A stretch of 50,371 nt of DNA from an uncultured Gammaproteobacteria bacterium (GTDB lineage: Bacteria; Pseudomonadota; Gammaproteobacteria; Pseudomonadales; Pseudohongiellaceae). This document shows positions 24,643 to 33,660 of the stretch, one piece after another. The translations under genes were made by a program, and so were the position numbers. Location: assembly GCA_903876785.1 (NCBI GenBank), contig CAIRBI010000286.1:1-50371 (forward strand), given 5' to 3'. The notes under the pieces are model-generated. The model saw only the letters and a list, made by a program, of their open reading frames with translations, did no database searches and was not told where the DNA came from. The number at the start of each line of letters is the position of its first letter. Within the stretch, counting starts at the first letter, position 1.

Positions 24643-25880
24643 GTTCTCACCTCTGTGGATTCCACCGCATGGCCGTTGACCTCAGCGCTGACGCGCCGCA
24701 GATACGTGGTGAGTGCCTCCATGTAACGAGGCACCGGCAGCAGAAAGGCGTCATGCCCCTGATCGGCTTCGATCTCCAGATAACTGACCGCCTTGCGCGC
24801 CTCCAGCAAGGCGTCGACGATTTCGCGTGTGCGTTCCGGCGGAAATCGCCAGTCCGAACTGAAAGAGATCAACAGGAACCGACAATTGCTGTTGGCGAAA
24901 GTGCGGCTCAGATCGCCGTCGAAGTCCACCGACGGATCGAAATAATCCAGCGCCTTGGTCATCAGCAGATAGGTGTTGGCGTCGAAGCGCTCGGAGAAGC
25001 GCTCGCCCTGATAATGCAGATAACTCTCCACCTGGAAGTCGGTGTCCAGCCCAAAGCTGAGCGTGCCGCTGCGCAGATCGCGCCCGAAGTTGCTCTTGAT
25101 CGACGGGCTCGTGATTGCCTGACTGTTCGGGTCGTCGACCGACTTGCCGAATTTCTCGCGCATGGCGCTGTCGGACAGATAGGTGATGTGACCCACCATG
25201 CGCGCCAGCATCACGCCCTTCTTCGGGTAGGTGCCGTGTTCCAGATAACGACCGTTGTGGAAGTTGGGGTCGGCCGTAATCGACTGACGCGCTACTTCGT
25301 TGAAGGCGATATTCTGCGCAGACAGTGTCGGTGCTACGGCAATCATGATCGCGTGGCGCACTTTCTCCGGATAGCTGATCGACCAGCGCATCACTTGCAT
25401 GCCGCCGAGGCTGCCGCCGATTACCGCTGCCCACTGATCGATGCCGAGCCGGTGCATGAGTCGCAACTGGCTGTTGACCCAGTCGCGCACCGTCACCACC
25501 GGGAAGTCGGGACCGTAGAAGGTGCCGGTGTCCGGATTCAGTGCGGTCGGGCCGGTACTGCCTGCGCAGCCGCCGAGGTTGTTGAGGCAGACGACAAAGA
25601 AATGGTTGGTGTCGAAAGGTTTGCCGGGGCCGATGCAGGTGTCCCACCAGCCGGGTTTGCCATCGGCATCCGTGTGATAACCCGCGGCGTGATGGTCGCC
25701 GCTGAGGGCGTGACAGATCAGAATCGCGTTGGATTTGGCTGCATTCAACGTGCCATAGGTTTCCACCATCAGGTCGTAACTGGCGATCACTTTGCCGCTG
25801 CGCAGTGTGAGAGGTTCGTCGAAGTGCAGACACTGCGGCGTGACGATTCCTACTGAATCTTTCGGGATGGTCTTGGGCAT
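24639..25880 (-). CDS. metX: Homoserine O-acyltransferase MetX
   Basis: First committed enzyme of methionine synthesis; acylates homoserine from acetyl- or succinyl-CoA. The 413-residue alpha/beta hydrolase has nucleophile Ser157 in '[16 protein letters not shown]', the oxyanion-region motif '[16 protein letters not shown]', '[17 protein letters not shown]', and late Asp and His ('[12 protein letters not shown]', '[12 protein letters not shown]'). Whether the acyl donor is acetyl- or succinyl-CoA cannot be decided by eye; family members paired with MetW often use succinyl-CoA. It follows yggU with one base between and precedes metW. Confidence 0.95.
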   Translation of the reverse strand: MPKTIPKDSVGIVTPQCLHFDEPLTLRSGKVIASYDLMVETYGTLNAAKSNAILICHALSGDHHAAGYHTDADGKPGWWDTCIGPGKPFDTNHFFVVCLNNLGGCAGSTGPTALNPDTGTFYGPDFPVVTVRDWVNSQLRLMHRLGIDQWAAVIGGSLGGMQVMRWSISYPEKVRHAIMIAVAPTLSAQNIAFNEVARQSITADPNFHNGRYLEHGTYPKKGVMLARMVGHITYLSDSAMREKFGKSVDDPNSQAITSPSIKSNFGRDLRSGTLSFGLDTDFQVESYLHYQGERFSERFDANTYLLMTKALDYFDPSVDFDGDLSRTFANSNCRFLLISFSSDWRFPPERTREIVDALLEARKAVSYLEIEADQGHDAFLLPVPRYMEALTTYLRRVSAEVNGHAVESTEVRT

Positions 25881-25881
25881 C

Positions 25882-26232
25882 TTATGTTCTTGTTGTCCGT
25901 GCTGCTGGAGAAGCCCCGGTGCGGTCGAGTTGCAGGGCGGCGGGCAGTACCTGCGGATCCATGATCAGGATGCGCTTCTGTCTGCTGTTGTCTCCGCTCA
26001 TGATCTCCACACTGCCCTGAGGTACTTTGAACTGTTTGGCTAAAAACCTTATCAGGTGTTTGTTGGCCTTGCCGTCGACCGGCGGCGCCGTGATGCGAAT
26101 CTTGATTCTGCCCTCCGTCACTTCCGCAAACTCATCCTGCGCCGCCTTCGGTTGCAGGCGACAGTGCAGGATCAGGTTGCGATCCTGCCAGTGATAGTAA
26201 ACGGAGTCATCTGCGGATTCATGGTCTGCCAA
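25882..26232 (-). CDS. yggU: YggU/DUF167 family protein
   Basis: A 116-residue member of the DUF167 family, with '[20 protein letters not shown]', '[20 protein letters not shown]' and '[20 protein letters not shown]' forming the compact alpha/beta core; function unknown. The start is TTG at 26232, because no ATG or GTG occurs in frame before the conserved core, and the TTG lies three bases after the yggT stop. The C-terminal ~15 residues (Pro/Ala/Arg-rich) extend beyond the usual domain. The order proC-yggT-yggU is widely conserved. Confidence 0.88.
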   Translation of the reverse strand: MADHESADDSVYYHWQDRNLILHCRLQPKAAQDEFAEVTEGRIKIRITAPPVDGKANKHLIRFLAKQFKVPQGSVEIMSGDNSRQKRILIMDPQVLPAALQLDRTGASPAARTTRT

Positions 26233-26235
26233 TAG

Positions 26236-26814
26236 CTATAACCCCAGCACCACAGCAGGATTCACCCCCATCGGCATGATCAGCATAGTGCGGATGACCT
26301 GGATGGCGAGGAACACGAAGATGGGTGACAGGTCGAGCCCGCCCATCGAGGGCAGGAGGCGCCGGAACGGCTCCATCAGCGGTTCGGTCAACTGACGAAT
26401 CAACACCAGTGCCGGATGGGCGCTATGCGGTGCAATGAAGCTGGCGATGATGGAGATCATCATGCCCCAGAAGTAGATGTTCAGCACCAGTGACAGCAGG
26501 CCGATGACCGACCAGGAGACCACCAGACCGGCACCGGGAATCCCGAATCCGCTGAGCGATATCAGCAGCGTGGTAGCGATGCACTGGACCAGCAGGGCCA
26601 GCACCAGTGAGGCGAAATCCAATCCGCGATAACCAGGGATGATGCGGCGGAAGAGCCGCACGGCGGGATCTGTCACCTTCACGATGGCCTGGGTGAACGG
26701 GTTGTAGAAATCTGCGCGGGCCACCTGCAGCAGAAAGCGCAGCATGATCGCGAGCAGGTATAACCCTCCCAGCGTATTGACGAGCAGAACACCGACATTA
26801 CCAATTGCACCCAT
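26236..26814 (-). CDS. yggT: YggT family integral membrane protein
   Basis: The 192-residue protein consists of two YggT repeats, each with two membrane spans: 'LGGLYLLAIMLRFLLQVARA' then 'DFYNPFTQAIVKVTDP' in the first, and 'PALVLIRQLTEPLMEPFRRL' then 'LSPIFVFLAIQVIRTMLI' in the second. Homologues affect osmotic stress tolerance and, in chloroplasts, cytochrome maturation or nucleoid distribution; the bacterial role is unsettled. It sits between proC and yggU as in many gammaproteobacteria. Confidence 0.93.
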   Translation of the reverse strand: MGAIGNVGVLLVNTLGGLYLLAIMLRFLLQVARADFYNPFTQAIVKVTDPAVRLFRRIIPGYRGLDFASLVLALLVQCIATTLLISLSGFGIPGAGLVVSWSVIGLLSLVLNIYFWGMMISIIASFIAPHSAHPALVLIRQLTEPLMEPFRRLLPSMGGLDLSPIFVFLAIQVIRTMLIMPMGVNPAVVLGL

Positions 26815-26902
26815 GTATCACTCTCTCCGTTTTTAATGCTGAGACCAAACCTGAATATTGCCGACCTGTGGTGATTGCGTCGCCTGACGGCGTGCGGGTG
26901 CT

Positions 26903-27721
26903 TCAGCCCGCCAGTTCCACGGAGCGCTTCTGTGCGGCACTCAAGGCGCGCTCCACCAGCCCACGGAAATCCTCACTCTCGAACTGCTCCAGCGCGGCCT
27001 GCGTGGTGCCATTGGGTGAAGTCACCCGGCGCCGCAACTCGTCTGGTCCGACATCACTGGTAGCGGCCAGCTTCGCAGCACCCAACGCTGTCTGTATGGT
27101 CAGCGCGCGCGCCAGTTCAGGTTCAAGACCGAGTGCGACGCCTGCCTCTTGCATGGCCTCCATCAACAGGAAGAAATACGCGGGGCCGCTGCCTGAGAGC
27201 GCAGTCACCGCATTGATGTCGTGCTCGCTGTCCAGCCAGAGGCTGATGCCCACGGCGGACAGAATCGTTTCGGCCAGTGCCCGCTGCGCTGGAGAAGTGT
27301 TGGCATTGGCAAACAGCCCGGTGGCGCCTTCCAGTACCAGCGCCGGGGTATTGGGCATGCAGCGCACGATGGCCTGAGCACTACCCAGCCACTGCTCCAT
27401 GCTCTTGAGCGGAATGCCGGCGGCGATAGAGATGATCAACGTGCCAGTTTGCAGAAGTGGACGCAGGGTCTCGCAGACCTGCCCCATCACCTGTGGTTTG
27501 ACAGCGAGCAGCAGTACGTCGGCGTCGACCGCGATCTCACTCATGCTGCCGGTGCGGATGCCGCATTCGGCGCGCAGTTCAGCAAGCTTGGCAGTGTCAA
27601 TGTCGCAGGCGGCGATGTTGACAGCGGGCACACCCTTGGCCAGAAGTCCGCGTATCAGGCTGTTTGCCATGTTTCCCGCGCCGATGAAGGCGATCCTGCT
27701 GCTGTTCAGATTGTCTCTCAA
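26903..27721 (-). CDS. proC: Pyrroline-5-carboxylate reductase
   Basis: Catalyses the last step of proline synthesis with NAD(P)H. The 272-residue protein has the N-terminal Rossmann motif 'IAFIGAGNMANSLIRGLLAK', 'LLLAVKPQVMGQVCETL', 'IISIAAGIPLKSMEQWLG' and the signature 'ALSGSGPAYFFLLMEAMQEA' with 'TSPNGTTQAALEQFE' near the C-terminus. The initiation codon is TTG at 27721 (TTGAGAGACAAT), preceded by GGAGAG at about ten bases; the first downstream ATG would cut into the NAD-binding loop. It leads the minus-strand proC-yggT-yggU-metXW cluster. Confidence 0.95.
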   Translation of the reverse strand: MRDNLNSSRIAFIGAGNMANSLIRGLLAKGVPAVNIAACDIDTAKLAELRAECGIRTGSMSEIAVDADVLLLAVKPQVMGQVCETLRPLLQTGTLIISIAAGIPLKSMEQWLGSAQAIVRCMPNTPALVLEGATGLFANANTSPAQRALAETILSAVGISLWLDSEHDINAVTALSGSGPAYFFLLMEAMQEAGVALGLEPELARALTIQTALGAAKLAATSDVGPDELRRRVTSPNGTTQAALEQFESEDFRGLVERALSAAQKRSVELAG

Positions 27722-27864
27722 AAAGGTATCTCTCCAATCGGCCTGTCAGGCAGGTTGCTTTGTTGAATTCGGGGGCTATTCTAGCCCATGTCCAAGCCAA
27801 CTCACACCACGGAGGTAAGCGTCGGTTCCCGCCCCTCTCGCATGCGATTGCCCGTTAGTGCCCG

Positions 27865-29172
27865 TCAGTGCCAAAGCGCGCTGATAGGCAGCGCCCACAG
27901 CCCCGGGCCAAACGAGACAATGTGCTCTCCGGTGTAGAGCACCAGCCCTGTAAAACGATGCTCTCCGGCCAAGTTGGTTTTAAACCATTCCAGATGTTTG
28001 AAGCTCTCTCTGCTTATCGCCGACGCAGCCTTTACCTCCAGCCCCAGGAGGTCGCCGTTCTCGTTTTCGACGAGAAAGTCTATCTCCCGCTTCTCTCTGT
28101 CGCGGTAATGAAACAAGGAGTAGTCCTCCTCCTGTGCATCCAGAATTGCCGCCAGTTGCGTGAAGACATACGTTTCAAGAAGCTTGCCGTACAGCTTGCC
28201 GTCCAGCCGCACCCGCTCGTGACGCCAGTTCAGGATGGACGACATCAGCCCTGAATCGGTCATCAGAATCTTGTCGCGTTTGCCCGCCCGGTCATAGTCA
28301 GTGCGGGTCCACGCGGGCACCCGCTCCACGAGATAGAGGGTTTCCAGCGCATTGATATAACTTTCGAGGGCTGGGCGCTGCAGAGCCAGATCAGCCCCGA
28401 TCTTGGCAACATCCATGTAGTTGGACGACCATGCGGCGAGTATCTCGAGCAGTGTCAGCATGCTGTCTTTGCGACGGATATTGATGATTTCCCTGAGATC
28501 TCTTTCGATCAGCGATTCCACGTAGTCCTTGTGCCATTGGCGGATTTCACGCTCGTTCTCAAAGCGCAGAGCCTCTGGGTAGCCCCCTTTGAGCGCCTGC
28601 GTGATGTAGAAATCCTGATCGAAAGCCCGCCCCTGCAGATTTTCAGGGTCTGAGCTGAAAGGGTCTGAGCTGAAATGGTTTGAGCGGAAGGCGGTAAATT
28701 CTTCGCGAAACGCGGCTTGCGGGAATTGCGGCGTGTTCCCCAGCAGTTCTCCTTGTGTGAGTGGCCGCAGTCTGAGCTTGCGCACACGGCCTGCGAGAGA
28801 TTCCGTGACGCCGGGCAGGGATTGGATATTGGCAGAGCCGGTCAGCAGGAAGCGACCGGGATTCTGGTTGTCATCCACATTGCGTTTGATGGCCTGAAGC
28901 AGAGCCGGAACCCGTTGAATCTCATCAATGATCATCAGTTCGTCGGCGTGAGCCACAAAGCCGGCAGGATCGCTCTGTGCCGCTGCCATGAGCGTAGGGT
29001 CGTCAAGGGTGCGATAAATGCTGTCAGCCCCGGCGAGACCTCTGGCCAGAGTGGTCTTGCCGCATTGGCGACACCCGGCGAGGATGAGCACGCGACGGGT
29101 ACTCAGTGCCTGCATGACTCGCTTTTCCTGCCAGCGATCATAGGGGTGTCGTGTCTTGTCGTTGTCGCCCAT
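27865..29172 (-). CDS. DUF4143-type AAA ATPase
   Basis: A 435-residue member of the ATPase family with a DUF4143 C-terminal domain. The P-loop 'AGCRQCGKTTLARGLAG' covers residues 32-48, and 'ELMIIDEIQRVPALLQAIKR' is Walker B with the neighbouring 'GRFLLTGSANIQSLPGVTES' sensor. The C-terminal 'EIDFLVENENGDLLGLEVKA' resembles a PD-(D/E)xK nuclease-like fold (D..ExK) that is common in the family, so nucleic-acid cleavage is possible but unproven. Such genes are scattered and are thought to be horizontally mobile. An in-frame 15-bp repeat makes an S-S-D-P-F duplication near residue 165. The ATG at 29172 is favoured over a TTG two codons earlier. Confidence 0.85.
   Translation of the reverse strand: MGDNDKTRHPYDRWQEKRVMQALSTRRVLILAGCRQCGKTTLARGLAGADSIYRTLDDPTLMAAAQSDPAGFVAHADELMIIDEIQRVPALLQAIKRNVDDNQNPGRFLLTGSANIQSLPGVTESLAGRVRKLRLRPLTQGELLGNTPQFPQAAFREEFTAFRSNHFSSDPFSSDPENLQGRAFDQDFYITQALKGGYPEALRFENEREIRQWHKDYVESLIERDLREIINIRRKDSMLTLLEILAAWSSNYMDVAKIGADLALQRPALESYINALETLYLVERVPAWTRTDYDRAGKRDKILMTDSGLMSSILNWRHERVRLDGKLYGKLLETYVFTQLAAILDAQEEDYSLFHYRDREKREIDFLVENENGDLLGLEVKAASAISRESFKHLEWFKTNLAGEHRFTGLVLYTGEHIVSFGPGLWALPISALWH
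28646..28690 (-). repeat. In-frame 15-bp tandem repeat inside the ATPase gene
   Basis: GGGTCTGAGCTGAAA is repeated perfectly at 28646-28660 and 28661-28675, with a degenerate third copy (11 of 15) at 28676-28690. In the coding direction it gives a repeated F-S-S-D-P unit. The unit length keeps frame, so copy number could change without breaking the gene. Confidence 0.85.
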
Positions 29173-29298
29173 AGCCAATTCTGTGCCCGCGAAAGTTAAT
29201 GAAGAGGCCTCGCGTTTTTATACATTTAAAGTCCGCGAAATGCAATTCAGCGCAAAAAATGAATGAGCGGGCATCACTCAAAGTGGCTGCTGCCCCCC

Positions 29299-29343
29299 TG
29301 CGACATTCGGTCGCATTGTTTCCTCGACACGAATCCCTAGACT
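29299..29343 (+). promoter_or_regulatory. Candidate promoter with upstream operator, TonB/propeller/TlpA operon
   Basis: A perfect inverted repeat TGCGAC-ATTCG-GTCGCA (29299-29315) abuts TTGTTT (29316-29321), which is 16 bases from TAGACT (29338-29343). This gives a plausible weak sigma-70 promoter whose -35 is touched by a dyad, about 40 bases before the TonB receptor start. The regulator is unknown. Confidence 0.4.
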
Positions 29344-29381
29344 GGCCAGCATCAACTACAACCTCACGGAAGTGAAAGATC

Positions 29382-31661
29382 ATGCTACGCAGAAACCCTT
29401 TGAACCTTGAAATCGCCCTGATTCTGGCCGCCCTGGCGGCATCGCCGCTGCAGGCTGCGGAGGATGACACCGTCGAAGAAATCGTGGTGTGGGGACAGGA
29501 GACGGTGCAGCGCGCCGCGACGTCGCACCCCAGCAGTATGCTGACGCAGCAGGATCTGGTGAGCATCAATGTGGCGACCACCGAAGACGTGGTCAAGTTC
29601 GAGCCCAGCCTGGTGATCCGCCGCCGCTTCATCGGGGATTCCAACGGCACCATGGGCATGCGCGGCTCCAACATGTTCCAGACTTCGCGCTCGATGGTGT
29701 TTGCCGACGGCGTGCCTTTGCACTATCTGCTGCAGACGCGCTGGAACGGTGCACCGCGCTGGACCATGGTGTCTGCCAGCGAGATCGCTCAGGTCGAGGT
29801 GCTCTACGGTCCGTTCTCGGCTGAATTCAGCGGCAACTCCATGGGCGGTGTGGTGCTGATCGAGTCGGCCATTCCGCAGAAGCGCGAGTTTCACTTCGAC
29901 AGCTCGTTCTTCTCGCAGAACTTCAATGCCTACGGTTTCGATGACACCGTCAACGGCTACAAGAGCTTCTTCTCCTACGGCGACAAGATCGGCGACACCA
30001 GTCTGTACCTCTCCTATAACCGTCTGGAGAGCGAGTCCCAGCCTCAGACCTTCTATTTCGGCTCCAACACCACGGCCGCCAGCGTCACGCCCGTCAGTGG
30101 CGGCATCGTTGGCAACGACGAGTTCGCCACCTCGCGGCTGTGGTTCGGCGACACCGGCATCGTGGATACCACGACCGACAACTACAAGCTCAAGATCGGC
30201 CAGGACTTTGGTGTGTGGGAAGCGTTGCTCAACGTGGCCTATGAGGACCGTTTCACCGGCAACAACAAGCCCAACAGTTATGTGAAGAATGCCGCAGGCG
30301 GCTCGGTCTGGAGCGGCAACGTGGTGCAGAACGGCTGGAAGATCAATATGCCGGCCGCGCGGCTGGGTGTCAGCGAGTTGCAGCGTGACAGCCTGTCCGT
30401 GGGCTTGCGCGTGCGCGGCGAAGTGGCCGAGGGCGTCATCTTCGAGAGCAATCTCAACGAATTTCAGGTGCTCAACGACGAGATGCGCGCCTCGCTGAGC
30501 AACCCCGGCGACAGCGCCTACACGCGCAACGGTCAGGTTACCGAGTTTGGTGACACCGGCTGGCGCAGTGCCGAGGCCAAGCTGAGTTTCCAGCAACTGC
30601 CAGTCGAAGGTCTGGGCCTGATCGTCGGCGCGCGTCACGATGCCTACGAGCTGAACATGGATGTCTACAATTCGGCCAATTACGTGGCTGGCAGCTTCAA
30701 CGATTTCACCAGCCGCAGCGGTGGTCAGACGCAAGTCGAGGCGCTGTTCGCGCAGCTCAACTATGACATCAATGCACAGTGGGACATGGGCCTCGGCTTG
30801 CGCTGGGAGTCCTTCGAGAGCAGCAACGGCTATTTCTCCCGCGACGTGAAAGCCACGCCGCAATACGATCTGGTTGCCGTGCCCAAGGTCAGCGACAAGC
30901 AGGCCTCGCCGAAGTTCTCCGTCGGCTATCAGCCCACCGAAAACTGGCGCTTCGCCTATGCGCTGGGCAAGGCTTACCGCTTCCCGATTGTGGAGGAGCT
31001 GTTCAGTCAGTATTCCGCCTACAACGCCATCAGCGTTGCCAACCCCGAGCTGCGTCCCGAGGCTGGCGTGCACCAGAACTTCATGCTGGAGCGGCAGATC
31101 GCCAACGGGGAACTGCGCGTGAATCTGTTCCAGGAAACCGTCAAGGACGTGATCGAATCGCAGTCCGACACCTTGCCCGGTGGCATGACCGTGCGCACCT
31201 TCATCCCCTTCGACGAGATCGAGACGCGCGGTGTCGAGTTCATCGCCAACCTCGACGAGCTGCTGGTGAGCAATCTCGAGATGCGCTTCAACATGGTGTT
31301 CACCGACCCTGAAATCGTGAAGAACATTGCCGACACCCGCATCGAGGGCAATGTCTATCCACGCATGCCGGAATGGCGTGGTAATCTGCTGCTGACCTGG
31401 CACTTCAGTGACAGATGGGACGCGGGCACCAACGTGCAATATGCCAGCGACAGTTTCGGTCGCAACGACAACGCCGACCGTCAGGACGAGGTCTACGGAG
31501 CGCAGGACGGCTATACCCGCCTCGGTCTGAAGAGCACCTACAATTTCACCAATGGCGTGGCCCTCGGCCTTGGTGTCGACAACCTGACCGATGAGGTCTC
31601 TTACGTTGCCCATCCGTGGCCTGGACGTACTTACTATGCCAATGTGTCTTATGATTTCTAA
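29382..31661 (+). CDS. TonB-dependent outer-membrane receptor, first gene of the propeller/TlpA operon
   Basis: A 759-residue receptor. The signal peptide ends near residue 26 (ASPLQAAED), a TonB-box-like 'EEIVVWGQE' follows, and the plug (about 45-165) contains 'EDVVKFEPSLVIRRRF', 'GTMGMRGSNMFQTSRSMVFA' and 'EIAQVEVLYGPFSAEFSGNS'. The barrel ends 'RTYYANVSYDF' with the C-terminal aromatic. The plug loop is rich in Met, Asn and Trp ('LHYLLQTRWNGAPRWTMVSA'), which could suit a soft-metal ligand, but that is speculation. The next two genes start 4 bases after and 14 bases inside their predecessors, so all three are one operon and probably one pathway. Confidence 0.92.
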   Translation: MLRRNPLNLEIALILAALAASPLQAAEDDTVEEIVVWGQETVQRAATSHPSSMLTQQDLVSINVATTEDVVKFEPSLVIRRRFIGDSNGTMGMRGSNMFQTSRSMVFADGVPLHYLLQTRWNGAPRWTMVSASEIAQVEVLYGPFSAEFSGNSMGGVVLIESAIPQKREFHFDSSFFSQNFNAYGFDDTVNGYKSFFSYGDKIGDTSLYLSYNRLESESQPQTFYFGSNTTAASVTPVSGGIVGNDEFATSRLWFGDTGIVDTTTDNYKLKIGQDFGVWEALLNVAYEDRFTGNNKPNSYVKNAAGGSVWSGNVVQNGWKINMPAARLGVSELQRDSLSVGLRVRGEVAEGVIFESNLNEFQVLNDEMRASLSNPGDSAYTRNGQVTEFGDTGWRSAEAKLSFQQLPVEGLGLIVGARHDAYELNMDVYNSANYVAGSFNDFTSRSGGQTQVEALFAQLNYDINAQWDMGLGLRWESFESSNGYFSRDVKATPQYDLVAVPKVSDKQASPKFSVGYQPTENWRFAYALGKAYRFPIVEELFSQYSAYNAISVANPELRPEAGVHQNFMLERQIANGELRVNLFQETVKDVIESQSDTLPGGMTVRTFIPFDEIETRGVEFIANLDELLVSNLEMRFNMVFTDPEIVKNIADTRIEGNVYPRMPEWRGNLLLTWHFSDRWDAGTNVQYASDSFGRNDNADRQDEVYGAQDGYTRLGLKSTYNFTNGVALGLGVDNLTDEVSYVAHPWPGRTYYANVSYDF

Positions 31662-31665
31662 ACGT

Positions 31666-32904
31666 ATGAAGTGGCTTTTTTCTGCCGGAATGACGGTCTT
31701 GATGACCACGCTGTTGTGGGGTGTCGATGCCGCAGCGGCGGAGAACTGCCAGTCATTGCGTGAACGCTCCGCCGGGCAACAGGTGATCAGCATCCACTGT
31801 GGTGGCGCTCCCAGCGCAACAGTGGATGCTGATGGCCGCTTGTGGGCAGCGTTCGTTCAGGACAAGCACGTGTATGTGACACGCTCGGACGATAACGGCG
31901 TCACCTACACAACGCCGGTGCGCGTGAACAGCGAGCCGGAGGATACCGAGTACAACGGCGAGAACCGCCCGAAGATTCTCGTGGCGGAAGACGGCACCGT
32001 CCTGTTGTCGTGGACCACCAAAACCTCGCCGAATTTTACCGGCGAGATCCGCTTCACCCGCTCTACCGACGCGGGCAAGACCTTCGAGCCGCCCCGTACC
32101 ATGAATGACGACGGCCTGATGACCGGCCACCGCTTCGACAGTCTGTTCCTCACCGCCTCCGGCAAACTCTATCTGACCTGGATCGACAAGCGCGATCTGG
32201 ATGCCAGCGCCGCACGCGGGGAAACCTATCCTGGCGCCGCGATCTACTACACCATCTCTGACGATCTGGGCGCAAGCTTCACGCCCAACTTCCGCGTCTC
32301 CCACAACAGCTGCGAGTGTTGCCGCATCGCCATGGCGCCACACGGCGATGACGAGGTCGCCATCCTGTGGCGCCAGATCTACGACGAACACATTCGCGAT
32401 CATGCCATCGCGGTGCTCGGTGCACAGGGCGAGGTCAGTGGGCTCACGCGTGCGACGGTCGACGACTGGTTTATCGACGCCTGCCCGCACCACGGGCCGA
32501 CCATGGTGCAGGCTGCGCAGCCGGGTCAGTACCACATCAGCTGGTTCAGCGATGGCAACCTGCACAGCGGCATTCACTACGGTCGTCACGACATGGCCAC
32601 CGGGACCACGGAAAACATCATTCAGGTCGATGGCACGCCGGGTGCGGGGCATCCGTTTCTGGCCCGCGATGACAACACGCTCTATATGGTCTGGAAGGGC
32701 TTCGATGGCATGGCCTCGCAACTGCAGCTGATGCGCTCGCAGGATGATGGCGCAACCTGGAGCGCGCCGCAGACGCTGTACAACACGGAGCGGGCCAGCG
32801 ATCATCCACTGCTGGTCACGGCGCCGCACGGTGTGTTTCTGAGCTGGTCCAGCGAGGAATTCGGTTATCTGTTTACGGAGATCGGTAGTGATGAAAAGCA
32901 ATAG
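31666..32904 (+). CDS. Secreted Asp-box (sialidase-like) propeller with CxCC and CPHH motifs
   Basis: The 412-residue product has a signal peptide (MKWLFSAG... ending DAAAA near residue 25). Four Asp-box turns occur in order, 'RSDDNGVTY', 'RSTDAGKTF', 'ISDDLGASF' and 'RSQDDGATW', giving a six-bladed sialidase-type propeller. It lacks a visible sialidase Arg triad context and instead has Cys216-E-Cys218-Cys219 in 'HNSCECCRIAM' and Cys273-P-His275-His276 in 'DACPHHGPTM', with Cys28 and Cys45 near the start. This set resembles a metal or heme/copper site better than a glycosidase; I recall such CECC/CPxxGP propellers but not a proven function. ATG 31666 is chosen; a start at 31651 would overlap the receptor gene. 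Confidence 0.72.
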   Translation: MKWLFSAGMTVLMTTLLWGVDAAAAENCQSLRERSAGQQVISIHCGGAPSATVDADGRLWAAFVQDKHVYVTRSDDNGVTYTTPVRVNSEPEDTEYNGENRPKILVAEDGTVLLSWTTKTSPNFTGEIRFTRSTDAGKTFEPPRTMNDDGLMTGHRFDSLFLTASGKLYLTWIDKRDLDASAARGETYPGAAIYYTISDDLGASFTPNFRVSHNSCECCRIAMAPHGDDEVAILWRQIYDEHIRDHAIAVLGAQGEVSGLTRATVDDWFIDACPHHGPTMVQAAQPGQYHISWFSDGNLHSGIHYGRHDMATGTTENIIQVDGTPGAGHPFLARDDNTLYMVWKGFDGMASQLQLMRSQDDGATWSAPQTLYNTERASDHPLLVTAPHGVFLSWSSEEFGYLFTEIGSDEKQ

Positions 32905-33373
32905 AGTTATCAGTGCGACAGCCACCCTGTGTCTTGGCCTGCTCATGTCCGCAGCGGCATTGGCCGACAGCATCCAGCCACTGGGCACCGGCACCTTTAC
33001 CGAGCTCAAGGCAGGCTTCGAAGGCAAGCCTTTCGTGGTCAGCCTGTGGTCGGTCGACTGTCTGCCCTGCCGCGTGGAGCTGGAACTTTTGGGCGAACTA
33101 AAGAAAGAAGATCCGGAATTTCCATTGCTGTTGATCTCCACCGACGCCATCGAGAAGCGCGAGGAAGCAGTGTACATTCTGGAAGAGTACGGCCTCGAAA
33201 CCATACCGTCCTGGATGTTCGCCGACGCCTTCATCGAGCGCCTGCGGTTCAGCATCGACCCGACCTGGCACGGCGAACTTCCGCGCAGTTATTTCTATGC
33301 GGCCGATCACAGCTTCAAGGCTCATAGCGGCATACTGACAGAGGAGAAACTCAAGGAATTCTTTCCGCGTTAA
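32891..33373 (+). CDS. TlpA-like periplasmic thioredoxin
   Basis: This 160-residue protein has a signal peptide (about 1-26, ending ALA) and a thioredoxin-fold domain with the redox motif Cys57-Leu-Pro-Cys60 in 'VVSLWSVDCLPCRVELELL'. The cis-Pro region is represented by 'ETIPSWMFAD'. It overlaps the propeller gene by 14 bases, so tight coupling is expected. TlpA-type proteins reduce disulfides or metal-binding cysteines of partner proteins in the periplasm; the obvious partner here is the Cys-rich propeller, whose Cys216-219 cluster could need it. That pairing is inferred from gene order only. Confidence 0.85.
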   Translation: MKSNRVISATATLCLGLLMSAAALADSIQPLGTGTFTELKAGFEGKPFVVSLWSVDCLPCRVELELLGELKKEDPEFPLLLISTDAIEKREEAVYILEEYGLETIPSWMFADAFIERLRFSIDPTWHGELPRSYFYAADHSFKAHSGILTEEKLKEFFPR

Positions 33374-33471
33374 CTACCTCGCTCTTCCTCCCGACTGACG
33401 CTCTGTCAGCAAAAAGTTCACAAAAATGCCATATACCCGGTGCTTTTGAGGGAGTTTTCCCGAGGTGCCGG

Positions 33472-33500
33472 TTGTCATTTTTATACAATAAAACTGTATA
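33472..33500 (+). promoter_or_regulatory. Candidate promoter of the TonB-PHP-PhoX operon with TATACA/TGTATA dyad
   Basis: TTGTCA (33472-33477) and TGTATA (33495-33500) are exactly 17 bases apart. TATACA (33482-33487) and TGTATA (33495-33500) form an inverted repeat across the spacer. TTGTCAT is also one base from a Pho-box half site (CTGTCAT) and sits where PhoB would bind, but the second half-site is poor. The promoter lies in the AT-rich part of the 287-base gap, which otherwise shows no gene. Confidence 0.45.
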
Positions 33501-33660
33501 GAAATAGACCGCACCTTGTCACATACCTCCGCTAATTTAACCCCGCTGACCAAGCAAACAATAGAAATGGGTTCGACCTGTCAAGGGTGTCGGACCGTCC
33601 ACAACAATGCCGCGCGTTAGGCGATTCCTTCTCGGACTGACGCAAAAGTAGAGGTTATTC

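Noticed and set aside
24669-25856. 395-codon plus-strand frame opposite metX
   Set aside because: Antisense to metX, which has full motifs and operon context.
29385-31793. 802-codon open frame on the minus strand
   Set aside because: It is antisense to a clear TonB receptor gene, with no ribosome-binding site and no recognisable domain; long antisense frames are expected in GC-rich DNA.
33403-33478. Pho-box candidates CTGTCAG (33403) and TTGTCAT (33472)
   Set aside because: Neither has a good second half-site at the proper 11-base spacing, so a full Pho box is not claimed despite the phosphate context.
33565-33580. GGGTTCGACC, tRNA T-loop-like
   Set aside because: No matching acceptor, D or anticodon stem can be placed around it.
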